Positions 1-6,393 of a stretch of DNA of 13,377 nt are shown one piece after another. The notes beneath the pieces are model-generated. The model did no database searches. It saw nothing but the letters and a program-made list of their open reading frames with translations, and had not been told where the DNA came from. Position 1 is the first letter of the stretch; each line of letters starts with the position of its first letter. Source of the stretch: Rickettsiales bacterium (lineage in GTDB: Bacteria > Pseudomonadota > Alphaproteobacteria > Rickettsiales > UBA3002); contig JAIXZB010000034.1 of NCBI GenBank assembly GCA_027489915.1, positions 1 through 13,377 on the forward strand. Direction: 5' to 3'. A program made the position numbers and the translations under genes.

Positions 1-292
1 ATCAAGTCCAGAACTGGCGCTAAAAGCGCAATCACTTGCCAACCGAATCCGCAAAACTTTGGGGCAAGCGGAAGGAATCAGCCCTATCATTCCTCTCATC
101 ATCGGCACTCCCGAAGCTGCGTTAGAAGCGTCGTATACATTGCGTGAGGCGGGAATATGGATTCAAGCCATTCGCCCTCCAACTGTACCACCGGGCACCT
201 CGCGGTTGCGTATAACGGTTAGTGCAAGTCACACCGAAGATCACATCGTACAGTTGCTAGATGCGCTGCAAACCATTAAAAAAACGCTATGA
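1..292 (+). CDS. bioF: 8-amino-7-oxononanoate synthase BioF, C-terminal end (5' truncated by window)
   Basis: The first complete codon is at base 2, and 96 residues are visible before the TGA at 290-292. BioF is a PLP-dependent alpha-oxoamine synthase that condenses pimeloyl-ACP (or -CoA) with alanine to give 8-amino-7-oxononanoate (KAPA) in the cytoplasm. The visible part is the small C-terminal domain. The segment IRPPTVPPGTSRLRITVSA, followed by a terminal helix (roughly HTEDHIVQLLDAL), is the family's hallmark ending. The PLP lysine lies upstream of the window. The stop overlaps the next ATG as ATGA (289-292), so it heads a translationally coupled biotin operon. Related enzymes such as Kbl and HemA share the fold, but the wording of the C-terminus and the bioC/bioD neighbours favour BioF. 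Confidence 0.9.
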   Translation, partial: SSPELALKAQSLANRIRKTLGQAEGISPIIPLIIGTPEAALEASYTLREAGIWIQAIRPPTVPPGTSRLRITVSASHTEDHIVQLLDALQTIKKTL

Positions 293-963
293 GCATTCTC
301 ACTCTAAGCGGCTGGACGCAGCCCACAAACGCACTTGCCGATATAATCGAAGGCGCCTTAGGCTTCGATTACAGCAATTACGTATCACCCGAAAAGGCAA
401 TTGAAGCGTTGCAGGTCTATAAAAATACCCCAAACATCGTTGCATGGTCGATGGGTGGTTGGCTCGCCTTGCAAGCCATAGCTGCAGGGGCGCTTGCTCC
501 AAGATCGCTACTGCTCATTGCACCTCCTTTTCAGTTTGTGAATGATGCTAATTTTCACGATGGTATGCCGCCCGATATTTATGCCCAATTCCGGGAAAAT
601 TATGCAACCCAGCCCGAGCGCACATCCACACGCTTTCATGGCCTTGTCGCAAAAGGAGATAAATATTTCCGCGCTGTAATGGAAAGACTTGGCCACCATC
701 ACGAAGTTACCAATACCGAACGCTGGCTGCCGTGGCTTGATAGGCTTTCACAGAGTAACCTGGGTCATATTGCTGTGAATACGCCTAAAATCACACTTAT
801 CCACGGCGAGGAGGATGCCATCGTGCCCGTGGCGCAAAGCACACATTTAGCGAAGCGTCACCCTCAAATGCAGGTTTGCGTGTGGAAAGAGGTTTCCCAC
901 GCACCACATTTTCATGATACGGAGCGTTTTTTAGATTCTGTGAAAGCTGCTTATGTCAATTGA
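289..963 (+). CDS. BioH/BioG-type alpha/beta hydrolase, probable pimeloyl-ACP methyl ester esterase
   Basis: This 224-residue alpha/beta hydrolase has no signal peptide. Its likely job, inferred from sitting between bioF and bioC, is to remove the methyl group that BioC adds, releasing pimeloyl-ACP for BioF. The visible catalytic triad is Ser54 in the nucleophile elbow AWSMGG, Asp176 in HGEEDAIVP and His204 in SHAPH. The elbow has Ala where the classic GxSxG motif starts with Gly. The N-terminal LSGW and GFDY motifs and the AWSMG elbow remind me of BioG (DUF452), while the C-terminal Asp and His segments look like BioH. I therefore give no symbol. The length is shorter than E. coli BioH (about 256). 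The start overlaps the bioF stop (ATGA), and its end overlaps bioC by 11 bases. Confidence 0.78.
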   Translation: MSILTLSGWTQPTNALADIIEGALGFDYSNYVSPEKAIEALQVYKNTPNIVAWSMGGWLALQAIAAGALAPRSLLLIAPPFQFVNDANFHDGMPPDIYAQFRENYATQPERTSTRFHGLVAKGDKYFRAVMERLGHHHEVTNTERWLPWLDRLSQSNLGHIAVNTPKITLIHGEEDAIVPVAQSTHLAKRHPQMQVCVWKEVSHAPHFHDTERFLDSVKAAYVN

Positions 964-1762
964 TGCAAAACGCGTTGCTCTCGATTTTGGTCGCGCTTCA
1001 AGCGCATACGAAAAAGAAGCGCATATACAGTTTAGTATAATGTCGCAATTGCTTGAGTTATCCGCGCCCTACATTGAAAAAAACGCACGCGTACTAGATA
1101 TTGGCTGTGGTACAGGCTGGTTATCCGATGCCCTAGCAGAGCGCCACATTGAGTGGCAGCTGCATGGTATCGATATCGCGCACTCCATGTGTAAATTGGC
1201 ACAACCCAAACAAATTCTTACCAGTTGTGCGAGTGCAGAATCCCTCCCTTACGCGAATGCATCCTGCGATGCTATTTTTTCATCCCTGTGTGTGCAGTGG
1301 CTCGATAATCCACAGCATTTTTTGCGTGAATCCGCCCGTGTATTAAAACCCGGTGGTCGCGTTGCCATTGCCACGCTGGGTGCTCACACATTAAAAGAGC
1401 TGCGCGATACATTTGCATTATTGGGTGAAGAGTCACGCGTTATGCAGTTCCGTAGCGAGTTTGATTGGCTCGATATGGCGCTGAGCGAGGGATTCACCAT
1501 GCGCCATATGCATCACTCGATTTGGAAAAATCCATACGATTCAATGCAAAATCTATGCAAAACTCTGCGTGCTATAGGTGCTGTAAATAAGCGTGTCGAT
1601 CGCAAGCGCGGTTTCACAGGCACAACACTATTCGCTCAGGCATGCAATCATTACAACGCAGAGTATAAACGCACTGGCGGCGAATATAATAGAAAAGCCT
1701 ACGGAGGCGGAGTGTGGGCATCGTGGCAACCTGTATTCTTGATGTTCGAGAAGCCAAAATGA
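953..1762 (+). CDS. bioC: Malonyl-ACP O-methyltransferase BioC
   Basis: BioC methylates the free carboxyl of malonyl-ACP using SAM, disguising it so that the fatty acid machinery can extend it to pimeloyl-ACP methyl ester. The protein has 269 residues, slightly longer than E. coli BioC. Near the N-terminus, DFGRASSAYEKEAHIQ (11-26) matches the BioC-typical FxxxAxxYxxxAxxQ helix. SAM-binding motif I is VLDIGCGTGW (47-56), with an acidic residue in GID (72-74) and the later motif LKPGGRVAIATLG (131-143). The chosen ATG lies inside the end of the preceding hydrolase gene, giving an 11-base overlap, and its TGA overlaps the bioD ATG. A generic class I methyltransferase is the alternative, but the N-terminal motif and the operon make BioC likely. 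Confidence 0.88.
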   Translation: MSIDAKRVALDFGRASSAYEKEAHIQFSIMSQLLELSAPYIEKNARVLDIGCGTGWLSDALAERHIEWQLHGIDIAHSMCKLAQPKQILTSCASAESLPYANASCDAIFSSLCVQWLDNPQHFLRESARVLKPGGRVAIATLGAHTLKELRDTFALLGEESRVMQFRSEFDWLDMALSEGFTMRHMHHSIWKNPYDSMQNLCKTLRAIGAVNKRVDRKRGFTGTTLFAQACNHYNAEYKRTGGEYNRKAYGGGVWASWQPVFLMFEKPK

Positions 1763-2418
1763 CGCGCTATTTCGTAACCTCAAGTGGCACCGAAATTGGA
1801 AAAACATTTGTAACCAGTCTGTTATTGCGTCAGGCAGCAGGCAGGTTCAGGGCCTATAAACCCATCATTTCAGGTTTCGATGAAGCCAATCCAGCAGACT
1901 CCGACACCGCGATATTGTTGGGCGCACAACAGCTTCCCTGCGATGCAGCGCATATCGACATGATTTCACCCCACCGCTTTGCGGCTCCATTATCGCCCCA
2001 TATGGCGGCAACATTAGAAGATAAAACGCTCGATTTTTTTGAAGTTGTTTCATGGTGCAAAACTCGCCCAGCAATGGCGGATGCTATATTGTTTGAAGGG
2101 GCTGGTGGAGTCATGGTTCCTATCAACAACACCCACACCATGCGCGATATAATGCAAGCCCTTGGCTATAATACCATTTTGGTGGTTGGGTCGTATTTAG
2201 GAAGTATCAGCCACAGTCTAACCGCTGCACAAAGTCTAGAGCAGGCGGGTTGCGCTATTCAGGCCATAATCGTAAGTGAATCAGAACACAGCACGGTTTC
2301 GCTATCAGATACTGTGTCCACTCTGCGCCAGTTTTTGCCTTTCGTAAGGCATATAGAAGCCCTGCCGCGTGTTAAAAGATGGCAAGATGCACCGAATTTG
2401 CTACATATCCTTTTATGA
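1759..2418 (+). CDS. bioD: ATP-dependent dethiobiotin synthetase BioD
   Basis: BioD closes the ureido ring of dethiobiotin from 7,8-diaminononanoate, CO2 and ATP. I chose the ATG at 1759 because it forms an ATGA overlap with the bioC stop and puts the P-loop at the expected place. An upstream in-frame start at 1714 would add 15 residues inside bioC. The product is 219 residues. Visible motifs are the P-loop region VTSSGTEIGKT (6-16), YKPIISG (33-39) with the substrate/ATP lysine, DSDT (47-50), EGAGGVMVP (113-121) and VVGSYLGSISHS (142-153). The P-loop starts with Ser where E. coli has Gly. The stop overlaps the start of the RDD gene. Confidence 0.92.
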   Translation: MTRYFVTSSGTEIGKTFVTSLLLRQAAGRFRAYKPIISGFDEANPADSDTAILLGAQQLPCDAAHIDMISPHRFAAPLSPHMAATLEDKTLDFFEVVSWCKTRPAMADAILFEGAGGVMVPINNTHTMRDIMQALGYNTILVVGSYLGSISHSLTAAQSLEQAGCAIQAIIVSESEHSTVSLSDTVSTLRQFLPFVRHIEALPRVKRWQDAPNLLHILL

Positions 2419-3026
2419 ACCCAACCTTAAAGCGCCTGCTGTTTCCTTTTTCCAAACGCGAGCCAAGTCCGCGTGATCGCTATGCGAATTATCAAGCGCG
2501 TGTTTTTGCCACTTCCGTGGATTTAGCATGTTTATTCTTTTTGCTTTATGAACCGTTTGCGTGGCTTGGGCGCATTATTTATGGCGATTCAGCGCCGAGC
2601 GACGCCATTGCACAAGGCGCCAATATGTCATGGCAGCAAGCGCTTGATCTCTATTCAAGCCCAGAGATTGCAACCTTAGCGGCGCTTAACTTCAGTATCC
2701 AAGTATTCATCATCGCCTTGTTATACACCAGTTGCCAGTTAGGCTTTGGCACAACACCTGGCCGCTACATTATTGGTATTAAATTGGTCGATGCAAAAAC
2801 CGAAGAACCACCCACATTGTTTCAATACATACGAAGGTTCTTTGGCTACTTCATATCGCTGCCCCCACTCATGCTCGGATATATCTGGAGTATGTGGGAT
2901 GCAAAGCGCCAGACTTGGCACGACAAAATAGCAGGAACCGTCATGCTTGATTTGCGTCCAGATGGTTGGTATTGGGCTCAAATAAAGCATCTATATCGCA
3001 AAATACGCGGAACAAATACAGCCTAA
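2415..3026 (+). CDS. RDD-family integral membrane protein
   Basis: This 203-residue membrane protein of the RDD family has no established function in this form. The family signature is visible: Arg29 and Asp36 in QARVFATSVDLACL (first membrane segment about 30-47), a second hydrophobic segment about 90-108, the conserved FGTTPGRYIIGIKLVD (111-126), a third segment about 141-160 and RQTWHDKIAGT (165-175). The ATG at 2415 overlaps the bioD TGA as ATGA. An alternative in-frame start at 2379 would lie within bioD. The coupling places it in the biotin operon, but a biotin-related role is only inference from position. Its stop overlaps the stop of the convergent gene on the other strand by 4 bases, and no terminator is visible between them. 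Confidence 0.87.
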   Translation: MNPTLKRLLFPFSKREPSPRDRYANYQARVFATSVDLACLFFLLYEPFAWLGRIIYGDSAPSDAIAQGANMSWQQALDLYSSPEIATLAALNFSIQVFIIALLYTSCQLGFGTTPGRYIIGIKLVDAKTEEPPTLFQYIRRFFGYFISLPPLMLGYIWSMWDAKRQTWHDKIAGTVMLDLRPDGWYWAQIKHLYRKIRGTNTA

Positions 3027-3748
3027 CGCTTGCGGAATACGCGGTGTGCAAACCACCCGCAACTAAGCGCTACAGAAATGCAAAGTAGCCCGTATAGCAG
3101 AGCATGCGTTTGAGAAATTTCAAACAGCCACGCTTCAAATCCTGTTTTCACTGCCATAATGGGCAATATCTGTGCGCCAATAAGCTTTCCATCATCTATC
3201 AAATATACTTCTGCCTGATACTGCCCTCGCGGCATGGTATCGGGAAAGTGAATACGGGTTTTGAATAAAGTTTCGCCAAAGAATCTAATCGGTGCAGGCT
3301 TGGAAGAATATAGTTTTTCTCTTGATTTAATACGAATCACCGCATTATCAAATGCATCGGGATGCGATGCAGTCGATGCCGTGTCTGCAATCATGGATTT
3401 TAAATCAATCGAGAGATTTTTAAACAATGCATCCGCACCCATTTCCGAAAAATCTCGCGTGGATGCAAGCGCCATAAATTGCGGTAATCCATCATATTTC
3501 GTCTTGCGCACATACATCCACATTCCAGCAATACGTTGCTTTTCGCGTACTGTTACATCCCGCATTGGGCCACGTACCGCAATCACAATATCTCCCGGCT
3601 CATTACGCGCACCAAAAAGTAAAATCTCAGTGCCGCGAAAGGCTGCATGCAGCTCAATTACAGCCGAAGATGCATCGGCAGAAAGAGGTTTCGCCACAGC
3701 TGGGCTGGCACATAGCAGAAAGATACATACGAATACAAAACGTTGCAT
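3023..3748 (-). CDS. TIGR02186-family protein with signal peptide and C-terminal membrane anchor
   Basis: This 241-residue protein resembles TIGR02186, a conserved, mainly alphaproteobacterial family often found beside TauE/SafE permeases. Its biochemical function is unknown to me. The start at 3748 gives a clean signal peptide (hydrophobic core about 3-14, then ASPAVAKP as probable cleavage region). An upstream in-frame start would read 20 residues into the TauE gene and bury the signal. Family features seen are FRGTEILLFGA (37-47), GDIVIAVRGP (52-61) and MWMYVRK (76-82). A C-terminal hydrophobic segment (about 213-232) ends in basic residues, so the bulk should face the periplasm with one anchor. 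A GGGGA Shine-Dalgarno lies in the end of the permease gene, whose stop is 1 base away, so the two are coupled. Confidence 0.82.
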   Translation of the reverse strand: MQRFVFVCIFLLCASPAVAKPLSADASSAVIELHAAFRGTEILLFGARNEPGDIVIAVRGPMRDVTVREKQRIAGMWMYVRKTKYDGLPQFMALASTRDFSEMGADALFKNLSIDLKSMIADTASTASHPDAFDNAVIRIKSREKLYSSKPAPIRFFGETLFKTRIHFPDTMPRGQYQAEVYLIDDGKLIGAQILPIMAVKTGFEAWLFEISQTHALLYGLLCISVALSCGWFAHRVFRKR

Positions 3749-3749
3749 G

Positions 3750-4658
3750 TTATCCCCGCGGCATAATGGTATAAAGCTCATCTGGTTGCGCAAATAAGCC
3801 AACCGCAAGCTTTACAGCCACAATCGCAAGCAATACCGAAAGCAAAATCCTGCCATGCCCCACGGGCATTTTGTTGCTAACCCGCGCACCCCATTGTGCG
3901 CCTACTACCGAGCCAATCATCAGCAGTACTGCAAGTACCAGATCCACCGTGTGGGTGGTGAGTGCATGCATTAACGTCACCGAAGCAGTTATAAAAATAA
4001 TCATGTAAAGCGAGGTCCCCACAATCACAGCAGGCGGCATGCGCAGAATATATATCATGGCAGGAACCAGAATAAATCCGCCCCCAACGCCCATCATCGA
4101 AACAATAAATCCGACCGCAACTCCAAGTCCAATCGGCACCAGCGCACTGTGCGATACTTGCGATTGCCCAAAATCACGCTTGAATGGCAGATGCTTCAGA
4201 ATCGGCCAGTCAAGCCCCACCGCCACGATAGCTGCGTCCTTGGAAGTGAATAATTTATAGCCTTCTATGGCCATAATCACTGCAATCACACCAAGTAGGC
4301 AGATATACATCAACGTAATCGTAATATCCGCCTGACCAGAGCGTTGGAGTGCAGAAAAAAGCCATATCCCAAGTGCTGCGCCAGCTATGCCGCCAAGAAT
4401 CAATAAGTTCCCTATATCCGTATCAACCCGCTTGGCCTTCCAGTGATGCAAAAACCCTGAAAACGACGATGCTACAATTTGGCACGCAGATGAAGCAACC
4501 GCCACCGCAGGCGGAATACCCAGAAAAATAAGCAGTGGCGTTAAAATAAACCCGCCGCCAATACCGAATAAACCAGCAAGCACACCAGTGACTGCCCCAA
4601 GCGCAATCAGCAACCATGCCGGTTCCGAAAGTTCCGCAATCGGCAAATACACGTGCAT
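3750..4658 (-). CDS. TauE/SafE-family sulfite/anion exporter permease
   Basis: This 302-residue polytopic inner-membrane protein belongs to TauE/SafE (DUF81). Members move sulfite, sulfoacetate or other small organosulfur anions, but the substrate here is not known. The internal duplication typical of the family is plain: GLFGIGGGFILTP (29-41) with GIPPAVAVASS (47-57) in the first half, and MMGVGGGFILVP (188-199) with RMPPAVIVGTS (206-216) in the second. Hydrophobic segments occur about 14-46, 49-69, 84-103, 112-131, 173-205, 211-232, 239-258 and 270-290. It starts 10 bases after the lipoprotein gene's stop and ends 1 base before the TIGR02186 start. The three genes therefore look like one operon, with this gene and the TIGR02186 partner as the conserved core. 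Confidence 0.88.
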   Translation of the reverse strand: MHVYLPIAELSEPAWLLIALGAVTGVLAGLFGIGGGFILTPLLIFLGIPPAVAVASSACQIVASSFSGFLHHWKAKRVDTDIGNLLILGGIAGAALGIWLFSALQRSGQADITITLMYICLLGVIAVIMAIEGYKLFTSKDAAIVAVGLDWPILKHLPFKRDFGQSQVSHSALVPIGLGVAVGFIVSMMGVGGGFILVPAMIYILRMPPAVIVGTSLYMIIFITASVTLMHALTTHTVDLVLAVLLMIGSVVGAQWGARVSNKMPVGHGRILLSVLLAIVAVKLAVGLFAQPDELYTIMPRG

Positions 4659-4668
4659 TTAAGCCGTG

Positions 4669-5244
4669 CTAGCGAATGTAGGAGTTAAAATACTGCCTGA
4701 AGCGCATTTCTGCTTCGCGGTCGTAAGATGTAACCATTTGCGTTGCCATATCGTGCCATAGTTTCTCACGATCTGCGAGCGATGCCTTTTCATTTATTGT
4801 GCGCGAACGCGTTACGCGCACATCTCCCTCCGCGCGTGACATGGCGCTAGTGCCATCATATAAACGCAGCGTTACACTAATCGCACCATCATAACGCTCA
4901 CTTTGATCGTCGGTGAAGAACCCACGCACACCATCTTTCACAGGTAGCTTATTTTCTTTGATAGAAGCATCGGTGATAACCACGTCAAGCTGTCCCGTGG
5001 TTCCCACTGCCTGCACACGCTCATTCGCCCAAATTTTGATTCCTGCAGCAGGCGACATGCTCATCTGATGTTCCACATGCGGAGCGCGTAAAGGCGATGT
5101 GTATTCTTCTACCACGTTGATTTTAGCCACATTGAGTTTAATCACCGGTTGCGTGCGAAAACTAACAGGCGATAGTGTGTAGCTAACTGGTGCAGGCTGA
5201 CACGCCGCAACGAGCAACATCATTGTAGCAGCAACAAAGCGCAT
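4669..5244 (-). CDS. Small predicted lipoprotein of unknown function
   Basis: The protein has 191 residues. It begins with a short basic end and hydrophobic core, then a lipobox LVAAC with the lipidated cysteine at position 15. Gln at +2 would send it to the outer membrane by the E. coli rule. I do not recognise a named family for the mature part. It is rich in predicted beta strands (VIKLNVAKINVV, GQLDVVITDASI, GAISVTLRLYDG) and ends with a charged helical stretch (about 152-185). A good Shine-Dalgarno (AGGAG on the minus strand, 5255-5251) sits 6 bases before the ATG and supports the start. It is first in a probable operon with the TauE/SafE permease and TIGR02186 gene. Mature lipoproteins of this kind need Lgt, LspA and Lnt, and lnt is encoded further along in this window. 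Confidence 0.8.
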   Translation of the reverse strand: MRFVAATMMLLVAACQPAPVSYTLSPVSFRTQPVIKLNVAKINVVEEYTSPLRAPHVEHQMSMSPAAGIKIWANERVQAVGTTGQLDVVITDASIKENKLPVKDGVRGFFTDDQSERYDGAISVTLRLYDGTSAMSRAEGDVRVTRSRTINEKASLADREKLWHDMATQMVTSYDREAEMRFRQYFNSYIR

Positions 5245-5263
5245 AAAAAACTCCTACGAACGA

Positions 5264-5269
5264 ATTATA
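5264..5269 (-). promoter_or_regulatory. Possible -10 element for the lipoprotein/TauE operon
   Basis: An exact TATAAT on the minus strand lies about 20 bases upstream of the lipoprotein start, in the 55-base gap after tsaB. No convincing -35 is visible at the usual spacing, so this is a weak call based on one hexamer and its position. Confidence 0.25.
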
Positions 5270-5299
5270 TTCATGGCTTAACATAGGCTTTTTTTCAGC

Positions 5300-5992
5300 T
5301 TATTCAAGCACTACTGCCTTTGAAGGCAATTTAGCATCTGGCGCACGAATATACAGAGGCACTAACTGATGTATATCCACAAAAGGGGCATTATGATGCA
5401 CGAAATCCTGCGCAGCGGGAAGGGTGGCTTCTGCAATCCAGCGCGCGCTATCAATATCTACAAGTAAAGACGCAGTATTTCCTGCCACACGTATATCAGA
5501 ATCAAGCACCGGCACAAATGCCTCGGGCGAATACAGTGCAATCGCATTCTGTGGCGCAGCTACACTCTGTTTCACGTGAAACATTTGTGCGTATATTTCA
5601 CCTTTGCCAGCATTAAGCGCCACCCAGAACGCCGCATCATCGCACTGCGCCACTACCGACATCGCCACTGCCTGAAGGCTAGTAAGTATCATCACGTCCA
5701 TATTACGCGCAGCGACAATCCCTTGCGCGGCTGCAAGCCCAATACGAATTCCGGTAAAGCTGCCGGGCCCATAGGTAGTAATCAGGGTCGATACTTCATC
5801 GTAGCCAATTCCAGCCTGGGTTAACACACCCTCAATCATCACCATCAACTGCGCCGTTTGCTTGTTGGCGCTGTGCTCTTGCACCGAAAACACGCGGCCT
5901 TTATGAAGCAACGCAACACTAAGTCCCATTACCGAGCAATCAAATGCCAAGCGTGTTGCGTCGTGTGCTAAAACGGGTGTAAGGTCTTTCAT
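5300..5992 (-). CDS. tsaB: tRNA N6-threonylcarbamoyladenosine biosynthesis protein TsaB
   Basis: TsaB is the ASKHA-fold partner that, with TsaD and TsaE, transfers threonylcarbamoyl from TC-AMP to A37 of ANN-decoding tRNAs. The product is 230 residues. Visible features are LAFDCS (15-20, the family's LAIDTS position), the strongly conserved YGPGSFTGIRIGLAAAQG (74-91) and the C-terminal PLYIRAPDAKLP (212-223). The ATG at 5992 has no clear Shine-Dalgarno, and a TTG at codon 15 would cut into the first strand, so I keep the ATG. Residues 137-142, MFHVKQ, are encoded by a perfect parS palindrome (see separate entry). In many alphaproteobacteria tsaB is followed by rimI. Here it is followed on the same strand by the lipoprotein gene, and it is divergent from phhB. 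Confidence 0.9.
   Translation of the reverse strand: MKDLTPVLAHDATRLAFDCSVMGLSVALLHKGRVFSVQEHSANKQTAQLMVMIEGVLTQAGIGYDEVSTLITTYGPGSFTGIRIGLAAAQGIVAARNMDVMILTSLQAVAMSVVAQCDDAAFWVALNAGKGEIYAQMFHVKQSVAAPQNAIALYSPEAFVPVLDSDIRVAGNTASLLVDIDSARWIAEATLPAAQDFVHHNAPFVDIHQLVPLYIRAPDAKLPSKAVVLE
5568..5583. promoter_or_regulatory. parS: parS centromere site (ParB-binding palindrome) inside tsaB
   Basis: The sequence TGTTTCACGTGAAACA is a perfect 16-bp palindrome. It equals the chromosomal parS consensus (TGTTNCACGTGAAACA) bound by ParB/Spo0J across bacteria. ParB loads here as a CTP-dependent clamp and spreads, and ParA and SMC then use the complex to segregate the origin region. It lies within tsaB codons 137-142, where ParB binding does not require non-coding DNA. 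parS sites usually cluster near oriC, so this window is probably origin-proximal. No second exact copy occurs in the window. A chance exact match to a degenerate 16-mer in 13 kb is very unlikely. Confidence 0.9.
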
Positions 5993-5994
5993 AG

Positions 5995-6023
5995 GTTACA
6001 GCTACGCGAAATCCAGCAATAAT
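5995..6023 (+). promoter_or_regulatory. Candidate sigma-70 promoter for phhB and downstream genes
   Basis: In the 47-base divergent gap between tsaB and phhB, GTTACA (5995-6000, 4 of 6 to TTGACA) and AATAAT (6018-6023, 5 of 6 to TATAAT) are separated by 17 bases. Transcription would start near 6030, giving a leader of only about 10 bases with a GAGG Shine-Dalgarno at its start. The match is moderate and unproven. Confidence 0.33.
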
Positions 6024-6039
6024 CAAGCGCGAGGTAAGT

Positions 6040-6369
6040 ATGACACTAGCACAAATGCACTGCGAACCTTGCCTCACAGGCGATGGCAAACTTAGCGCCG
6101 ATGAAGCGCTGGCCTATCTCGACACTCTGAAATCCTGGCATTTAAGCGAAGATAAAACCACAATTTTTCAGCGTTTTACCTTTCGCACATTCAAGGCAGC
6201 GCTTGCCTTTGTCAATCGCGCAGGCGAGGTGGCAGAGGCCGAAAATCATCATCCCGATATTCATTTTGGTTGGGGTTACGCCGAATTTCATATTACCACG
6301 CACGAGGCAGGTGGCCTAACCCGAAACGATTTTATTCTCGCTGCTAAAATCGATAACTTGGCAAGCTGA
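6040..6369 (+). CDS. phhB: 4a-hydroxytetrahydrobiopterin dehydratase (pterin-4a-carbinolamine dehydratase)
   Basis: This 109-residue cytoplasmic protein matches the PCD/DCoH family, which dehydrates 4a-hydroxytetrahydropterin during recycling of the cofactor for aromatic amino acid hydroxylases. The active-site signature is present: AENHHPDIHFGWGYAEFHITTH (67-88), with His70, His71, Trp78 and His88, then Asp97 in the GGLTRNDF segment. The start is supported by GAGG 5 bases upstream. No phenylalanine hydroxylase gene is in the window, so its physiological partner is unclear. Some bacteria keep PCD-like proteins without the hydroxylase. It lies 24 bases before miaB and probably leads that transcript, and it is divergent from tsaB. 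Confidence 0.88.
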   Translation: MTLAQMHCEPCLTGDGKLSADEALAYLDTLKSWHLSEDKTTIFQRFTFRTFKAALAFVNRAGEVAEAENHHPDIHFGWGYAEFHITTHEAGGLTRNDFILAAKIDNLAS

Positions 6370-6393
6370 TGCAGCTTTGCTAGAACGTCCTTC

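Noticed and set aside
796..804. DnaA-box-like TTATCCACG, and similar one-mismatch sequences elsewhere (for example ATATCCACA near 5373)
   Set aside because: Isolated, inside coding genes, not clustered and without an AT-rich unwinding region. They do not indicate an origin in this window despite the nearby parS.
3261..3797. 178-codon plus-strand open frame opposite the TIGR02186 gene
   Set aside because: It lies wholly antisense to a well-supported gene with a signal peptide, has no recognisable motif or start signal, and looks like a shadow frame.
4650..4657. Other CACGTG hexamers (near 4652, 8166 and 10010) as extra parS sites
   Set aside because: The flanking bases do not match the TGTTNCACGTGAAACA palindrome, so only the hexamer core is shared.
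5417..5424. GGGAAGGG, matching the FtsK-orienting KOPS motif GGGNAGGG
   Set aside because: A single 7-base-specific match in 13 kb on two strands is expected by chance. No strand bias can be judged from one copy.
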